Counted from the stretch's first letter, positions 34,881 to 42,327 are shown. The stretch is 61,518 nt of DNA from Polaromonas sp. CF318 (GCF_000282655.1 NZ_AKIV01000149.1:1-61518), one strand, 5' to 3'. Numbers and translations: made by a program. Notes: generated from the letters alone by a model not told the origin.

Positions 34881-34925
34881 TTTGGTGCGCACTCATCGCA
34901 GTTTCAGCTCAATTCCTCCCCTGAA

Positions 34926-35013
34926 AAATCAATGATTTTTGGAGGTTTATGATCTGAAACACAGGTGTTACTGAATGTTTTTTATCGTCGTCCAGCTTGA
35001 CCGACAAGTCAAG
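34926..35013 (-). promoter_or_regulatory. Conserved upstream element, second copy
   Basis: Minus-strand reading gives CTTGACTTGTC (35013-35003), GTAACA (34971-34966) and CATTGATTT (34934-34926), the same three blocks as upstream of the gene at 26310. The first two are exactly 48 nt end to end in both places, and the third is shifted by one base. The element lies between this gene and the divergent gshA leader, so it could affect both. Confidence 0.6.
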
Positions 35014-35062
35014 GAAGTTTCAACAGCCAGGCCTGGCCGCGTCGCTCGCTTTCCACATTCAA

Positions 35063-35242
35063 ATGGCTAAAGTGTGTATTTGTGCCGTAAACGTGTGTGC
35101 CTGTCCGAAATCCGGCCGGCTTGCCGGCCGGGTGGCCAGACCCCACCCGGCCTGTGCTGGCAAGCCCGCCCGCACCAGCGTAAAGCGGCGGGCTGTGATA
35201 ACTTCCAGCCAGTTTCAAGAACCTGGGGGAATGACGATATGA
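35063..35242 (+). CDS. Cysteine-rich upstream ORF (leader peptide) of gshA
   Basis: A 59-codon ORF begins MAKVCICAVNVCACP, with four Cys codons in the first 14. A fifth Cys comes at 35153. All five are TGT, although TGC would be expected in this GC-rich genome. The TGA stop (35240-35242) overlaps the gshA ATG (35239-35241), so translation of the two would be coupled. Overlapping inverted repeats begin 7 nt after the Cys cluster. There is no clear ribosome site before the ATG, and a TTG start at 34997 in the same frame is possible. A role in cysteine or metal sensing for gshA is inferred. Confidence 0.5.
   Translation: MAKVCICAVNVCACPKSGRLAGRVARPHPACAGKPARTSVKRRAVITSSQFQEPGGMTI
35112..35194 (+). 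promoter_or_regulatory. Two pairs of mutually exclusive hairpins in the gshA leader
   Basis: Four perfect stems overlap in pairs. P1 pairs 35112-35120 with 35123-35131. P2 pairs 35126-35135 with 35143-35152 and shares bases with P1. P3 pairs 35156-35160 with 35175-35179. P4 pairs 35163-35170 with 35187-35194 and encloses the 3' arm of P3. Such alternative pairing is the usual architecture of attenuator leaders. No T-run follows P4, so control would be by translation or by Rho rather than a simple terminator. Confidence 0.5.
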
Positions 35243-36810
35243 CCAAGTTGCAGGCGCCCGCGGGCGCGCTACAGGGCCGCCTGAAAGCGCTGACCCCGGA
35301 CCGGCTCAAGGGCATGCGCCGCGGCATCGAGAAGGAAAGCCTGCGCGCCCAGCCCGGCGGCGGCCTGGCCTTGACGCCGCATCCCGCCGCCCTCGGGTCG
35401 GCCCTCACGCACCCCACCATCACCACCGATTTCAGCGAGTCGCAGGTGGAGCTGGTCACGGGCGCGCACAAAAGCCCCGAAGCCGCGTTGCAGGAACTCA
35501 CGCGGCTGCACCAGTTCACCTACAGCACCATGAAGGCGCTGGGCGACGAAATGCTGTGGGTCTCCAGCATGCCCTGCGGCCTGCCGACCGACGAAACCAT
35601 TCCCATCGCGCGTTTCGGCTCGTCCAATGTCGGGCGGGCCAAAAGCGTTTACCGCATGGGCCTGTCGCACCGCTACGGCCGGCGCATGCAGACGATCTCG
35701 GGCATCCACTACAACTGGTCGCTGCCCGATGTGAGCAGCGAGCAGTACTTCGCGCTGATCCGCAACTTCCGCCGCCAGGCGTTTTTGCTGCTCTACCTGT
35801 TCGGCGCCTCGCCCGCCGTGTGTTCGAGTTTTGTCGAGGGCCGCCAGCACGAGCTGCAGACCCTGAGCGGCAGCACCATGTACATGCCCCACGGCACCTC
35901 GCTGCGCATGGGGCGCCTGGGCTACCAGAGCGATGCGCAGGCCTCGCTGGCCGTGAGCTACAACAGCCTGGACGGCTACGGCGCCTCGCTGCAGGACGCG
36001 CTGACCCGGCCTTACCCGGCCTACGAGGCGGTTGGCATCCGCAACCCCGGCGGCGACTACAACCAGCTGGCCACCACGCTGCTGCAGATCGAAAACGAGT
36101 TCTACGGCACGATACGCCCCAAGCGCGTCATTTACCCCGGCGAGCGCCCGCTGCATGCGCTGCGCGAGCGCGGCGTCGAGTACATCGAGGTACGCCTGAT
36201 GGACCTGGACCCTTTCGAGCCGGTCGGCATCAATGCGCAGACCATGCGCTTTCTCGACGTGTTTTTGCTGCACTGCCTGCTCAGCGACAGCCCCAGGGAC
36301 ACGCCGCAGGAAATCGCCGAGCTCAAGCACAACCAGCACCAGACGGCGGCACGCGGCCGCGAGCCCGGCCTCAAGCTCAAGCGCGGCGGGCAGGAAGTCC
36401 TGTTGACGGGCTGGGGCGCCGAGGTGCTGGCGCAATGCGCGCCCATCGCCGCCGCGCTGGACGCCGCGCACGGCGGCACGCAGTACAGCGATACGCTGAC
36501 GGCCGCCAGCGCCGCCTTGCTCGACCCGTCCACCTTGCCTTCGGCCCGTGTGCTGGCGGCCATGGCCGGCGAGCACGGCAACTCTTTCATCAGCTTCGCG
36601 CGCGCGCAGTCCCAGAAAACCCAGGCCCTGCTGCAGGCGCTGCCCCTGGGCGCGGACGAACTCGCGCACTTCGCCGCGCTGACCGAGGAGTCCATCCAGG
36701 CGCAAAAGAAAATCGAAGCCTCGGACACCATGCCCTTCGAGATTTACCGCCAGCAATATGTGTCGGCCGAGCGCCTGGGCATGCCGGGCCGCGAGGCCGT
36801 GGCGATCTGA
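35239..36810 (+). CDS. gshA: Glutamate-cysteine ligase
   Basis: Joins Glu and Cys by ATP hydrolysis in the first step of glutathione synthesis; cytoplasmic. The 523-residue protein is of the E. coli GshA type: GMRRGIEKESLRA near the N-terminus binds Glu/ATP and metal. TDFSESQVELVTG and the central MQTISGIHYNWSLP and YNSLDGYGASLQDAL segments follow, and YIEVRLMDLDPFEPVG forms the substrate pocket. The ATG at 35239 has a GGGGGAA ribosome site about 10 nt upstream and overlaps the stop of the Cys-rich upstream ORF. The gshB gene is not in the window. It connects functionally with the gamma-glutamyl peptide salvage operon at 14116-22001. Confidence 0.93.
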   Translation: MTKLQAPAGALQGRLKALTPDRLKGMRRGIEKESLRAQPGGGLALTPHPAALGSALTHPTITTDFSESQVELVTGAHKSPEAALQELTRLHQFTYSTMKALGDEMLWVSSMPCGLPTDETIPIARFGSSNVGRAKSVYRMGLSHRYGRRMQTISGIHYNWSLPDVSSEQYFALIRNFRRQAFLLLYLFGASPAVCSSFVEGRQHELQTLSGSTMYMPHGTSLRMGRLGYQSDAQASLAVSYNSLDGYGASLQDALTRPYPAYEAVGIRNPGGDYNQLATTLLQIENEFYGTIRPKRVIYPGERPLHALRERGVEYIEVRLMDLDPFEPVGINAQTMRFLDVFLLHCLLSDSPRDTPQEIAELKHNQHQTAARGREPGLKLKRGGQEVLLTGWGAEVLAQCAPIAAALDAAHGGTQYSDTLTAASAALLDPSTLPSARVLAAMAGEHGNSFISFARAQSQKTQALLQALPLGADELAHFAALTEESIQAQKKIEASDTMPFEIYRQQYVSAERLGMPGREAVAI

Positions 36811-36847
36811 TGCCTTGGGCGCAGCCCGGGGACTGAGTGCCTTGCGT

Positions 36848-37054
36848 TCAGTCCGCGAGCTTTAACAGCGCCTCCTCGCGCCAGTAGTCCACGGCCTCAT
36901 ACCAGCCTTCCCACACGCAACCATTGCAGCCGCGGCCGCAGCAGCTGTCGGGCTCGGAAGGTGGCTGCCGCAGCGTGACGCCGGCCTCGGCCGCGCGTTG
37001 CTGCAAAGACGCAAACATCGCCAGCGCGGCGTCGCGGTCGGTGTTGTCCGGCAT
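36848..37054 (-). CDS. Oxidoreductase-like domain small Cys-rich protein
   Basis: A 68-residue protein whose C-terminal half PDSCCGRGCNGCVWEGWYEA is the oxidoreductase-like N-terminal (Oxidored-like) motif, with four clustered cysteines that could bind a metal or Fe-S cluster. In other organisms this motif is found alone or on flavoprotein reductases. No partner is adjacent beyond a small membrane protein. Confidence 0.8.
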   Translation of the reverse strand: MPDNTDRDAALAMFASLQQRAAEAGVTLRQPPSEPDSCCGRGCNGCVWEGWYEAVDYWREEALLKLAD

Positions 37055-37081
37055 CGGCCCGGGGGATTGTCAGGCCTTGGA

Positions 37082-37357
37082 TCAGGCCTTGACGGGCGCT
37101 GCCATCCGCCGGCGCAGATACAGGCCCACAAAGGCACAGCCCAGCACCAGCGCGAACCAGCCCACCAGCGAGGATTTGGCGACGATGCCCTGCATGCCCG
37201 GCGAGGTGATGAAGTAGGGCGAGACCAGCACGCCCAAACCTATCAGCGTGCAGAGAATGCCTTTGATCAGCACCTCGTTGTTGGCCTTGAGGTCGGCGGC
37301 GGCCTGGCGGCGGGCGGGAACCACGGGTTTCTGTTCAGGGGCGGCGGGTAAGGGCAT
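37082..37357 (-). CDS. Small inner-membrane protein with two TM segments
   Basis: A 91-residue protein with hydrophobic segments ILCTLIGLGVLVSPYFI and SLVGWFALVLGCAFVGLYL, bounded by Arg/Lys that place both ends in the cytoplasm. No domain is recognised. It lies 27 bp upstream of the oxidoreductase-like gene in the same direction, so the two may be co-transcribed. Confidence 0.7.
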   Translation of the reverse strand: MPLPAAPEQKPVVPARRQAAADLKANNEVLIKGILCTLIGLGVLVSPYFITSPGMQGIVAKSSLVGWFALVLGCAFVGLYLRRRMAAPVKA

Positions 37358-37498
37358 GGGGGACTCGGTAGGTGGGGTTGCGGGGCGGCGTGCTTGCGGC
37401 CCTGGTGCGCGTTGCTGCGTCCCGATTGGCCCGCAGCCGCGATACCCCGATTGTCCTCCATCGCGCCCGGGCGCGCGCGGACGGTGGGCACCCCCACC

Positions 37499-37534
37499 CT
37501 TAATGATTTCTTAATACCGCTAAGAAGTCCTTAA
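37499..37534 (+). promoter_or_regulatory. CTTAA direct repeats, QseB/PmrA-type response-regulator site
   Basis: CTTAA (37499-37503), CTTAA (37510-37514), CTAAG (37520-37524) and CTTAA (37530-37534) repeat at 11-, 10- and 10-bp steps, that is one helical turn. PmrA and QseB regulators bind CTTAA-N5-CTTAA repeats. The array ends 50 bp before the mipA-like gene, and a regulator of this type is encoded at 40006-40671, so a direct target relationship is likely. Confidence 0.65.
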
Positions 37535-37584
37535 ATTCGCATCGGCATCATCCGCTTCAGCTTAACCACCTGGAGAACCTGAAG

Positions 37585-38448
37585 ATGACATCCCGCCCAT
37601 CGCGTCCTGCCGCCAAACCTGCTATGGCCCGCGCCAAAACCGGCGCGAAGCCGGCGGCCGCCCGCCCAGGCGCAACAGCGGCCAAGGCCTCGTTGCCGCT
37701 CTTTTCGCTGTTCCTGTTCGCGGCCCTCGCGCAGCAACCGGCCGCCGCCCAGCCCAAGCCCGCGCAGGCCGAGGGCGAGTCCTCCTGGGGGCTGGGCCTG
37801 GGTGTCGGCATGGAGCGCAAACCCTACCGCGACTTTGACAACAAGACCAGGCTGCTCCCGCTGCTCAGCTATGAGAACCAATGGATCAGCGTCGCCGGCC
37901 TTGGCCTCGATGTGAAGCTGCCCTCGGCCGGCCCGGTGTCTTTCCGCCTGCGTGCGCGTTACTCGATGGACGGCTACGATGCCTCGGACTCGCCTTTCCT
38001 GGCTGGCATGGATGAGCGCAAGGACGGCATCTGGCTGGGCGGCGCCGCCATCTGGCGCAACGACATCGCCAACCTCTCGGCCGAACTGCTGGGCGACGCC
38101 TCGGGCAACAGCAAGGGCAGCAAGTTCAGGCTGATGGTGGACCGCCGCTTCCAGGCCGGCAGCTTCGACATCACCCCGCGCCTGGCCGCCACCCGGCTCG
38201 ACGACAAATACGTCTCTTACTACTACGGCGTGAACGCCGCCGAGGTGCGCGCCGGCCGGCCCTTCTACCAGGGCGGCTCGGCCGTCAACCTGGAGGCCGG
38301 GCTGCGTGTGGGTTATGCGCTGGCGCCGCGCCAGACGATATTCCTGGACCTGAGCACCACCAAACTGGGCTCCAGCATCAAGGACAGCCCGCTGGTCGAC
38401 CGCTCCAGCCAGAGCGGCGTGCGTGTCGGGTATCTGTATCGCTTCTAG
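37585..38448 (+). CDS. MipA/OmpV family outer-membrane protein
   Basis: A 287-residue predicted beta-barrel. The N-terminal 55 residues are basic and Ala-rich, then a hydrophobic signal (SLPLFSLFLFAALAQQPAAA) leads to the MipA/OmpV barrel. Barrel landmarks are LGLGVGMERKPYRDFDN, LPLLSYENQWISVAGLGLD and the terminal YLYRF, with the aromatic C-terminal residue needed for barrel assembly. The signal starts unusually late, so a downstream start is possible. MipA proteins are linked to envelope stress and peptidoglycan synthesis in E. coli; neighbouring two-component genes suggest regulated expression. Confidence 0.85.
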   Translation: MTSRPSRPAAKPAMARAKTGAKPAAARPGATAAKASLPLFSLFLFAALAQQPAAAQPKPAQAEGESSWGLGLGVGMERKPYRDFDNKTRLLPLLSYENQWISVAGLGLDVKLPSAGPVSFRLRARYSMDGYDASDSPFLAGMDERKDGIWLGGAAIWRNDIANLSAELLGDASGNSKGSKFRLMVDRRFQAGSFDITPRLAATRLDDKYVSYYYGVNAAEVRAGRPFYQGGSAVNLEAGLRVGYALAPRQTIFLDLSTTKLGSSIKDSPLVDRSSQSGVRVGYLYRF

Positions 38449-38518
38449 GCGCGGGGCCATACCGGGCCGCGACCCGCGCCTCAAATTCGGCGGTCCTCAC
38501 ACAAAGGAGTTACCAGAC

Positions 38519-38626
38519 ATGCGAGCCGACATCCTCCACCTCATGAAAACCATGAAGAAAGCCGCCTGGCGCGGCTGGATACATTGCTTAAGCTGGCTGC
38601 GCAGGCATCGCGCCTACCCCGGTTGA
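38519..38626 (+). CDS. Small cationic ORF (35 aa) downstream of mipA-like gene
   Basis: The ATG at 38519 has an ideal AAGGAG ribosome site nine bases upstream and opens a 35-codon frame. It is rich in Lys, Arg and Trp, reading MRADILHLMKTMKKAAWRGW and ending with an Arg/His-rich tail. It follows the mipA-like gene by 70 bp in the same direction. Its last 39 bases overlap the 3' end of the convergent histidine kinase gene. It looks like a small amphipathic peptide; no homology is known to me. Confidence 0.45.
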   Translation: MRADILHLMKTMKKAAWRGWIHCLSWLRRHRAYPG

Positions 38627-40009
38627 GCCGGCTGCCCCGGCCGGCAGCGGAAACAGCACCCGCACGCTAAAGCCCCTGCCATCCAGGCCGGTCCCGGTCT
38701 CGATGGCGGCCTCGTGCAGCTGCGCGATGCCGGCCACCAGCGACAGGCCTATGCCGCTGCCGCGTCCGCCGTTGCCCGCGACGCGGTGGAAACGGCGAAA
38801 GATCGCTTCATGCTCGGCCTCGGGCACGCCCGGGCCGTCGTCGGCCACCTCCAGGCAGACCCGTTCCTGGCCGGCATCGCTGCGGTAGCCGCAGCTGAGC
38901 TTCACGCGCCCGCCCTCGGCGGTGTAGCGCAGCGCGTTGTCCAGCAGGTTGCGCAGCAGGATGCCGATCTCGTCGACGTCGCATTCAATCGGGCAGGGCG
39001 TGAGCGCCAGGATGATGGCGCGGCGCTGCTGCTGCGCCTGCATGTCGAACTCCTGGCTCACATGCAGGATCAGCTCGCTGAGGTCGGCCAGGCTTTTTTG
39101 CGGCCCGTGCACGCCCGCGTCCATGCGCGCCAGGTCCAGCAACTGGTCCGACAGGCGCGTGCTGCGTTCGGCCACGGCCAGCAGCTTGACCAGGGCGGCG
39201 TCCTTGTCGGCCGCGGTCGCGGCGCGCAAGGCGACCTGGGCCTGCGCCTGCAGCGCCGACAGGGGCGTGCGCAGCTCATGGGCCGCGTCGCCGATAAAGC
39301 GGCGCTCGCCCTGCATGGCCTGGTCCAGCTGGTCCAGCAGGTGGTTGAAGGACTCGACCAGCGGCCGGATCTCGGTGGGCAGTTGCGCCACCGGCAGCGG
39401 CGTGAGGTCAAACTTGCGGCGGCTACGCACGGCCGCCTCCAGCGCGGTCAGCGGGCGCAGCGACTTGCCCACCGCGAACCACGTCAGCAGGCCCGCCACC
39501 GTCAGCAGCAAGGTCGTCAGGCCCATCATCGCAAAAATCTTGTGGCGGATTTCCTGGTCGATCACGCTGTGGCGCACGGCCACCTGCACGCTGACCTCGC
39601 CGGTGCTGTCGGACACCGAGAAGATGCGCCAGCGCTCGCCGCTGACGGAGGCGCTGGTAAAGCCGTCGTTGAAGGAGGGCAGCAGCGGGACGCGCGGCGA
39701 ATCCGGTGCCCGCACGATCAGTTCCTTGCGGTTCGTCCAGACCTGAAAGGTCAGGTTGACGTCGCGCGGCATGTTCTCGTTGCGCAATTGCAAGCCGTGA
39801 CTGAAGGAGGGTTTGAGCTTCGCGCCGCTGGGAATGGCCATCAGGATCTTGGTGCCTATGGCCTGCAGCTTGCTGTCCCAGTGGCTGCTCTGGCCGCGCA
39901 AGGTGTAGGTCAGCAGCACGCTGAGCGCGGCGGCCCAGCACAGCGTGATGGCCAGGCCCAGCACCAGCAGCACGCGCCCCTTGAGCGACTTGACGGGACA
40001 CAGCGTCAC
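38588..40009 (-). CDS. Sensor histidine kinase, QseC/PmrB-like
   Basis: A 473-residue inner-membrane kinase. TM1 is near residues 13-33. The periplasmic sensor domain has no recognised fold. TM2 (TTLLLTVAGLLTWFAVG) leads to a short HAMP. The phosphoacceptor is in GDAAHELRTPLSALQAQ. N, G1 and G2 boxes follow as LLRNLLDNALRYT, DDGPGVP and GRGSGIGLSL. The layout and pairing with a QseB/PmrA-type regulator place it in the QseC/PmrB/BasS group. Its first codon overlaps the regulator stop by 4 bp. The signal sensed is unknown. Confidence 0.92.
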   Translation of the reverse strand: MTLCPVKSLKGRVLLVLGLAITLCWAAALSVLLTYTLRGQSSHWDSKLQAIGTKILMAIPSGAKLKPSFSHGLQLRNENMPRDVNLTFQVWTNRKELIVRAPDSPRVPLLPSFNDGFTSASVSGERWRIFSVSDSTGEVSVQVAVRHSVIDQEIRHKIFAMMGLTTLLLTVAGLLTWFAVGKSLRPLTALEAAVRSRRKFDLTPLPVAQLPTEIRPLVESFNHLLDQLDQAMQGERRFIGDAAHELRTPLSALQAQAQVALRAATAADKDAALVKLLAVAERSTRLSDQLLDLARMDAGVHGPQKSLADLSELILHVSQEFDMQAQQQRRAIILALTPCPIECDVDEIGILLRNLLDNALRYTAEGGRVKLSCGYRSDAGQERVCLEVADDGPGVPEAEHEAIFRRFHRVAGNGGRGSGIGLSLVAGIAQLHEAAIETGTGLDGRGFSVRVLFPLPAGAAGSTGVGAMPAQPA

Positions 40010-40671
40010 GGCTTGGCCTCGCCGATCATGTAACCCTGGCCGTGCACCGTGGTGATCAGGTGCTCGCCCAGCTTGCGGCGCAGCTGGTGAATGAAGACCG
40101 CGATGGTGTTGCTCTCGATGGCCGTGGTGTTGCCGTAGACCACGTCTTCCAGGTGGTCGCGCGTGACTACATGGCCGGGGCGCTCCAGCAGCGCCAGCAG
40201 CGTGCGGTATTCATGCGCGCTCAGGGCCACGCGCACGCCGGCGCGTGTGACGGCGCGTTTGCTGCGGTCCAGGCTGATGTCGCCATAGGTGTGCACCGGC
40301 ACCACCTTGCCCTGGCTGCGGCGCATCACCGCGCGCACCCGCGCCCAGAGCTCGTCGACCTGGAAGGGTTTCACGAGGTAGTCGTCGGCGCCCGCGTCCA
40401 GCCCCTGGATGCGCTCGCTGAGCTGGCCGCGCGCCGTCAGGATCAGCACCGGCGTCACGTCGTAGCGCCCGCGCAGGGCCCGCAGCACCGTCAGTCCCGA
40501 GTCGCCCGGCAGGCCCAGGTCCAGCAGTACGGCCTCGTAGACATGGTCGACCAGCGCCAGCCGGGCGGACTGGGCGTCGCCGACATGGTCCACCGTCCAG
40601 GCGATCTGGCGCGCGGCATCGCACACCGCTTCGGCCAGCATCGTGTCGTCTTCTACCAGCAGCAGGTGCAC
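40006..40671 (-). CDS. OmpR-family response regulator (QseB/PmrA-like)
   Basis: A 221-residue regulator with receiver domain (MHLLLVEDDTMLAEAV; phosphoacceptor in EAVLLDLGLPG; VLILTARG; Lys in YLVKPF) and a C-terminal winged helix (LSAHEYRTLLALLERPG; AIESNTIAVFIHQLRRKLG). The true start is the GTG at 40671: it gives the canonical N-terminus and has an AGAGGA ribosome site seven bases upstream. The frame runs on to 40758 but those residues are not conserved. It lies upstream of its kinase and is probably autoregulated through the repeats at 40750. Confidence 0.92.
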   Translation of the reverse strand: MHLLLVEDDTMLAEAVCDAARQIAWTVDHVGDAQSARLALVDHVYEAVLLDLGLPGDSGLTVLRALRGRYDVTPVLILTARGQLSERIQGLDAGADDYLVKPFQVDELWARVRAVMRRSQGKVVPVHTYGDISLDRSKRAVTRAGVRVALSAHEYRTLLALLERPGHVVTRDHLEDVVYGNTTAIESNTIAVFIHQLRRKLGEHLITTVHGQGYMIGEAKP

Positions 40672-40749
40672 GAAAAAATCCTCTATCGGGGTTCGCTTGG
40701 GAGTGGGGTGGGGCCGTGGGCGGCCATGCACCGATCGTGCCGGGGCCCG

Positions 40750-40766
40750 ATTAATCACTTATTAAC
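40750..40766 (-). promoter_or_regulatory. TTAAT direct repeat upstream of the response regulator
   Basis: Minus-strand reading gives GTTAATAAGTGATTAAT, two (T)TTAAT half-sites 11 bp apart, about 80 bp upstream of the regulator start. The half-sites match the type found at 37499-37534 before the mipA-like gene. This suggests autoregulation. Confidence 0.5.
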
Positions 40767-40787
40767 AAGATGCACCCCCGTCCAGTC

Positions 40788-40862
40788 TCACTGCGTGTAG
40801 CCTGTTCCCCCCTTGCAGGGGGCGGCGCCTGCGGTCTGGCCAAGCCAGTCCCGCGGCCCCCA
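40788..40862 (+). repeat. Diverged single copy of the 106-bp repeat
   Basis: The stretch contains CACTGCGTGTAGC, CCTTGCAGGGGGCGGCGCCT, CTGGCCAAGCCAG and GCGGCCCCCACT in the same order as the tandem copies at 6766-7073, with substitutions and no tandem partner. It lies between the response regulator and the GTPase gene. Confidence 0.75.
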
Positions 40863-40937
40863 CTGATTGTGCCTCGCTGACCGCCCCATACCCGGTCTGG
40901 CGCCGGACTGCCCGCAGCGGCGACAATTGGGGAGTCG

Positions 40938-40957
40938 CAGGGGCCCGGAGGCCCCTG
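40938..40957 (+). other. Strong GC hairpin in the leader of the GTPase gene
   Basis: CAGGGGCC and GGCCCCTG form a perfect 8-bp stem with the tetraloop CGGA, 35 bp upstream of the ATG at 40992. No T-run follows. It may stabilise the transcript or regulate translation. Confidence 0.4.
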
Positions 40958-40991
40958 GCCCTGAACCCGCAAGCAAGAAAGAAAACTCCCG

Positions 40992-41969
40992 ATGGCCATT
41001 CAGTGGTTTCCCGGTCACATGCACCTGACCAAAAAAGCCATTCAAGAGCGCATCAAGGAAATTGATGTGGTCATTGAGCTGCTGGACGCGCGCCTGCCCG
41101 GCTCCAGCGCCAATCCCATGCTGGCCGAACTCACCAGCGGCAAGCCCGCGCTCAAGGTGCTCAACAAGCGCGACCTTGCCGACCCCGCGCGCACCCCGCT
41201 GTGGCTGGAGCATTACAACAGCCTGCCCAACACCCGCGCCATCGAGCTGGATGCCAGCGAAACCACGCCCGCGCGCCGCCTCATCGACGCCTGCCACGCG
41301 CTGGCGCCCACGCGCGGCAGCATGGTCAAGCCCATGCGCGTGCTGATCTGCGGCATTCCCAACGTCGGCAAGTCCACGCTGATCAACACCCTCACCGGCA
41401 AGCGCGCCACCAAGACCGGCGACGAGGCCGGCATCACCAAGGTTGAGCAGCGCCTGGTGCTGGCCGACGGGTTCTATTTGTGGGACACGCCCGGCATGCT
41501 GTGGCCGCGTATCATCGTCGCCAAAAGCGGCTACAACCTGGCCGCCAGCGGCGCCATAGGCCGCAATGCCTTCGACGAGGAAGAGGTCGGGCTGGAGCTG
41601 CTCGACTACCTGATCAAGCACTACCCCGGCCTGCTGGAGGCGCGCTACAAGGTCGAGGTGGCGCCCGGCATCACCGACGAGCAACTGCTCGAGGCGATAG
41701 GCCGCAAGCGCGGCGCGGTGCTGGCCAAGGGCCGCGTCAACCTGCAAAAAGCCGCCGAGATCGTGATCCATGAATTCCGCGCCGCCACCCTGGGCCGCAT
41801 CACGCTGGAGACGCCCGCCGAATTCGCCGAATGGCTGGCCGCCGGCCGCTTGCTGGATGCCGAGCGGCAGGTCAAAAAAGACAGGATAGAGACCAACCGG
41901 CTCATCAAATTCAAGAAAATCCCGCGACCGGACAAATCCCGCCAGTCCGGCGAAAGTGGCGAATCCTGA
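40992..41969 (+). CDS. rbgA: Ribosome biogenesis GTPase, YlqF/RbgA family
   Basis: A 325-residue circularly permuted GTPase acting in assembly of the large ribosomal subunit. The order G4 (KVLNKRDLA), G5, G1 (GIPNVGKST), G2, G3 (WDTPGMLWP) is diagnostic of YlqF/RbgA. It begins MAIQWFPGHMHLTKKAIQER, the conserved N-terminus. The C-terminal ANTAR-like helical region follows, with a basic tail. In B. subtilis the homologue is essential; its role in betaproteobacteria is less studied. Confidence 0.92.
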   Translation: MAIQWFPGHMHLTKKAIQERIKEIDVVIELLDARLPGSSANPMLAELTSGKPALKVLNKRDLADPARTPLWLEHYNSLPNTRAIELDASETTPARRLIDACHALAPTRGSMVKPMRVLICGIPNVGKSTLINTLTGKRATKTGDEAGITKVEQRLVLADGFYLWDTPGMLWPRIIVAKSGYNLAASGAIGRNAFDEEEVGLELLDYLIKHYPGLLEARYKVEVAPGITDEQLLEAIGRKRGAVLAKGRVNLQKAAEIVIHEFRAATLGRITLETPAEFAEWLAAGRLLDAERQVKKDRIETNRLIKFKKIPRPDKSRQSGESGES

Positions 41970-41990
41970 AATCGTCCTCGGCGCGCGGGT

Positions 41991-42191
41991 CTATTTGAGG
42001 CCGGTTTCGCAGGTCCGTATGCCCAGCAGCGTGTAAGCCGGGCACCAGCCCAGCAGGCCCGTCAGCAGGGGAACCAGCCCCAGCAGCGCCCACCAGCGGT
42101 AGGCGGGTTCCGCCACAAAATACAGGCTCAGGATGGCGAGCCCCGCCACGATGCGCACCGCGCGGTCGATGGTGCCGGCATTTTTGTTCAT
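41991..42191 (-). CDS. DUF2892 small inner-membrane protein
   Basis: A 66-residue protein with two hydrophobic segments (VRIVAGLAILSLYFVA; RWWALLGLVPLLTGLLGWC) and the conserved PAYTLLGIRTCE end, which defines DUF2892. It corresponds to the membrane domain of YgaP-type proteins, which carry rhodanese domains in other contexts. The ATG at 42191 has an AAGGAC ribosome site. An FNR-type box lies upstream at 42314-42327. Confidence 0.88.
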   Translation of the reverse strand: MNKNAGTIDRAVRIVAGLAILSLYFVAEPAYRWWALLGLVPLLTGLLGWCPAYTLLGIRTCETGLK

Positions 42192-42286
42192 GATGACGTC
42201 CTTTTGAAAAATGGTTTTAGTGCAGCACCAGTGGCCTCGAAGGTGGTTCACCCTTGCCGCGGCAACCTTCGCAATGAAGCGGTTTC

Positions 42287-42327
42287 AGTCTAGGGATGCG
42301 GCCGCCGGACGGCTTGACGTATGTCAA
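42287..42327 (-). promoter_or_regulatory. FNR/CRP-type class II promoter of the DUF2892 gene
   Basis: TTGAC-GTAT-GTCAA (42314-42327) is a perfect palindrome of the CRP/FNR type. On the minus strand a -10-like TAGACT (42292-42287) lies with its centre 31 bp from the box centre. That is exactly the spacing of a class II activator site at -41.5. The GTCAA arms differ from the FNR consensus ATCAA and are found in Dnr/NnrR-type sites, so a nitric-oxide-responsive regulator is possible. Confidence 0.6.

Noticed and set aside
35269..36756. Minus-strand ORF of 495 codons over gshA
   Set aside because: Shadow of gshA; no family features.
41987..42251. Longer form of the DUF2892 gene from 42251
   Set aside because: The N-terminal extension lies over the leader; the ATG at 42191 has a proper ribosome site and fits the family length.
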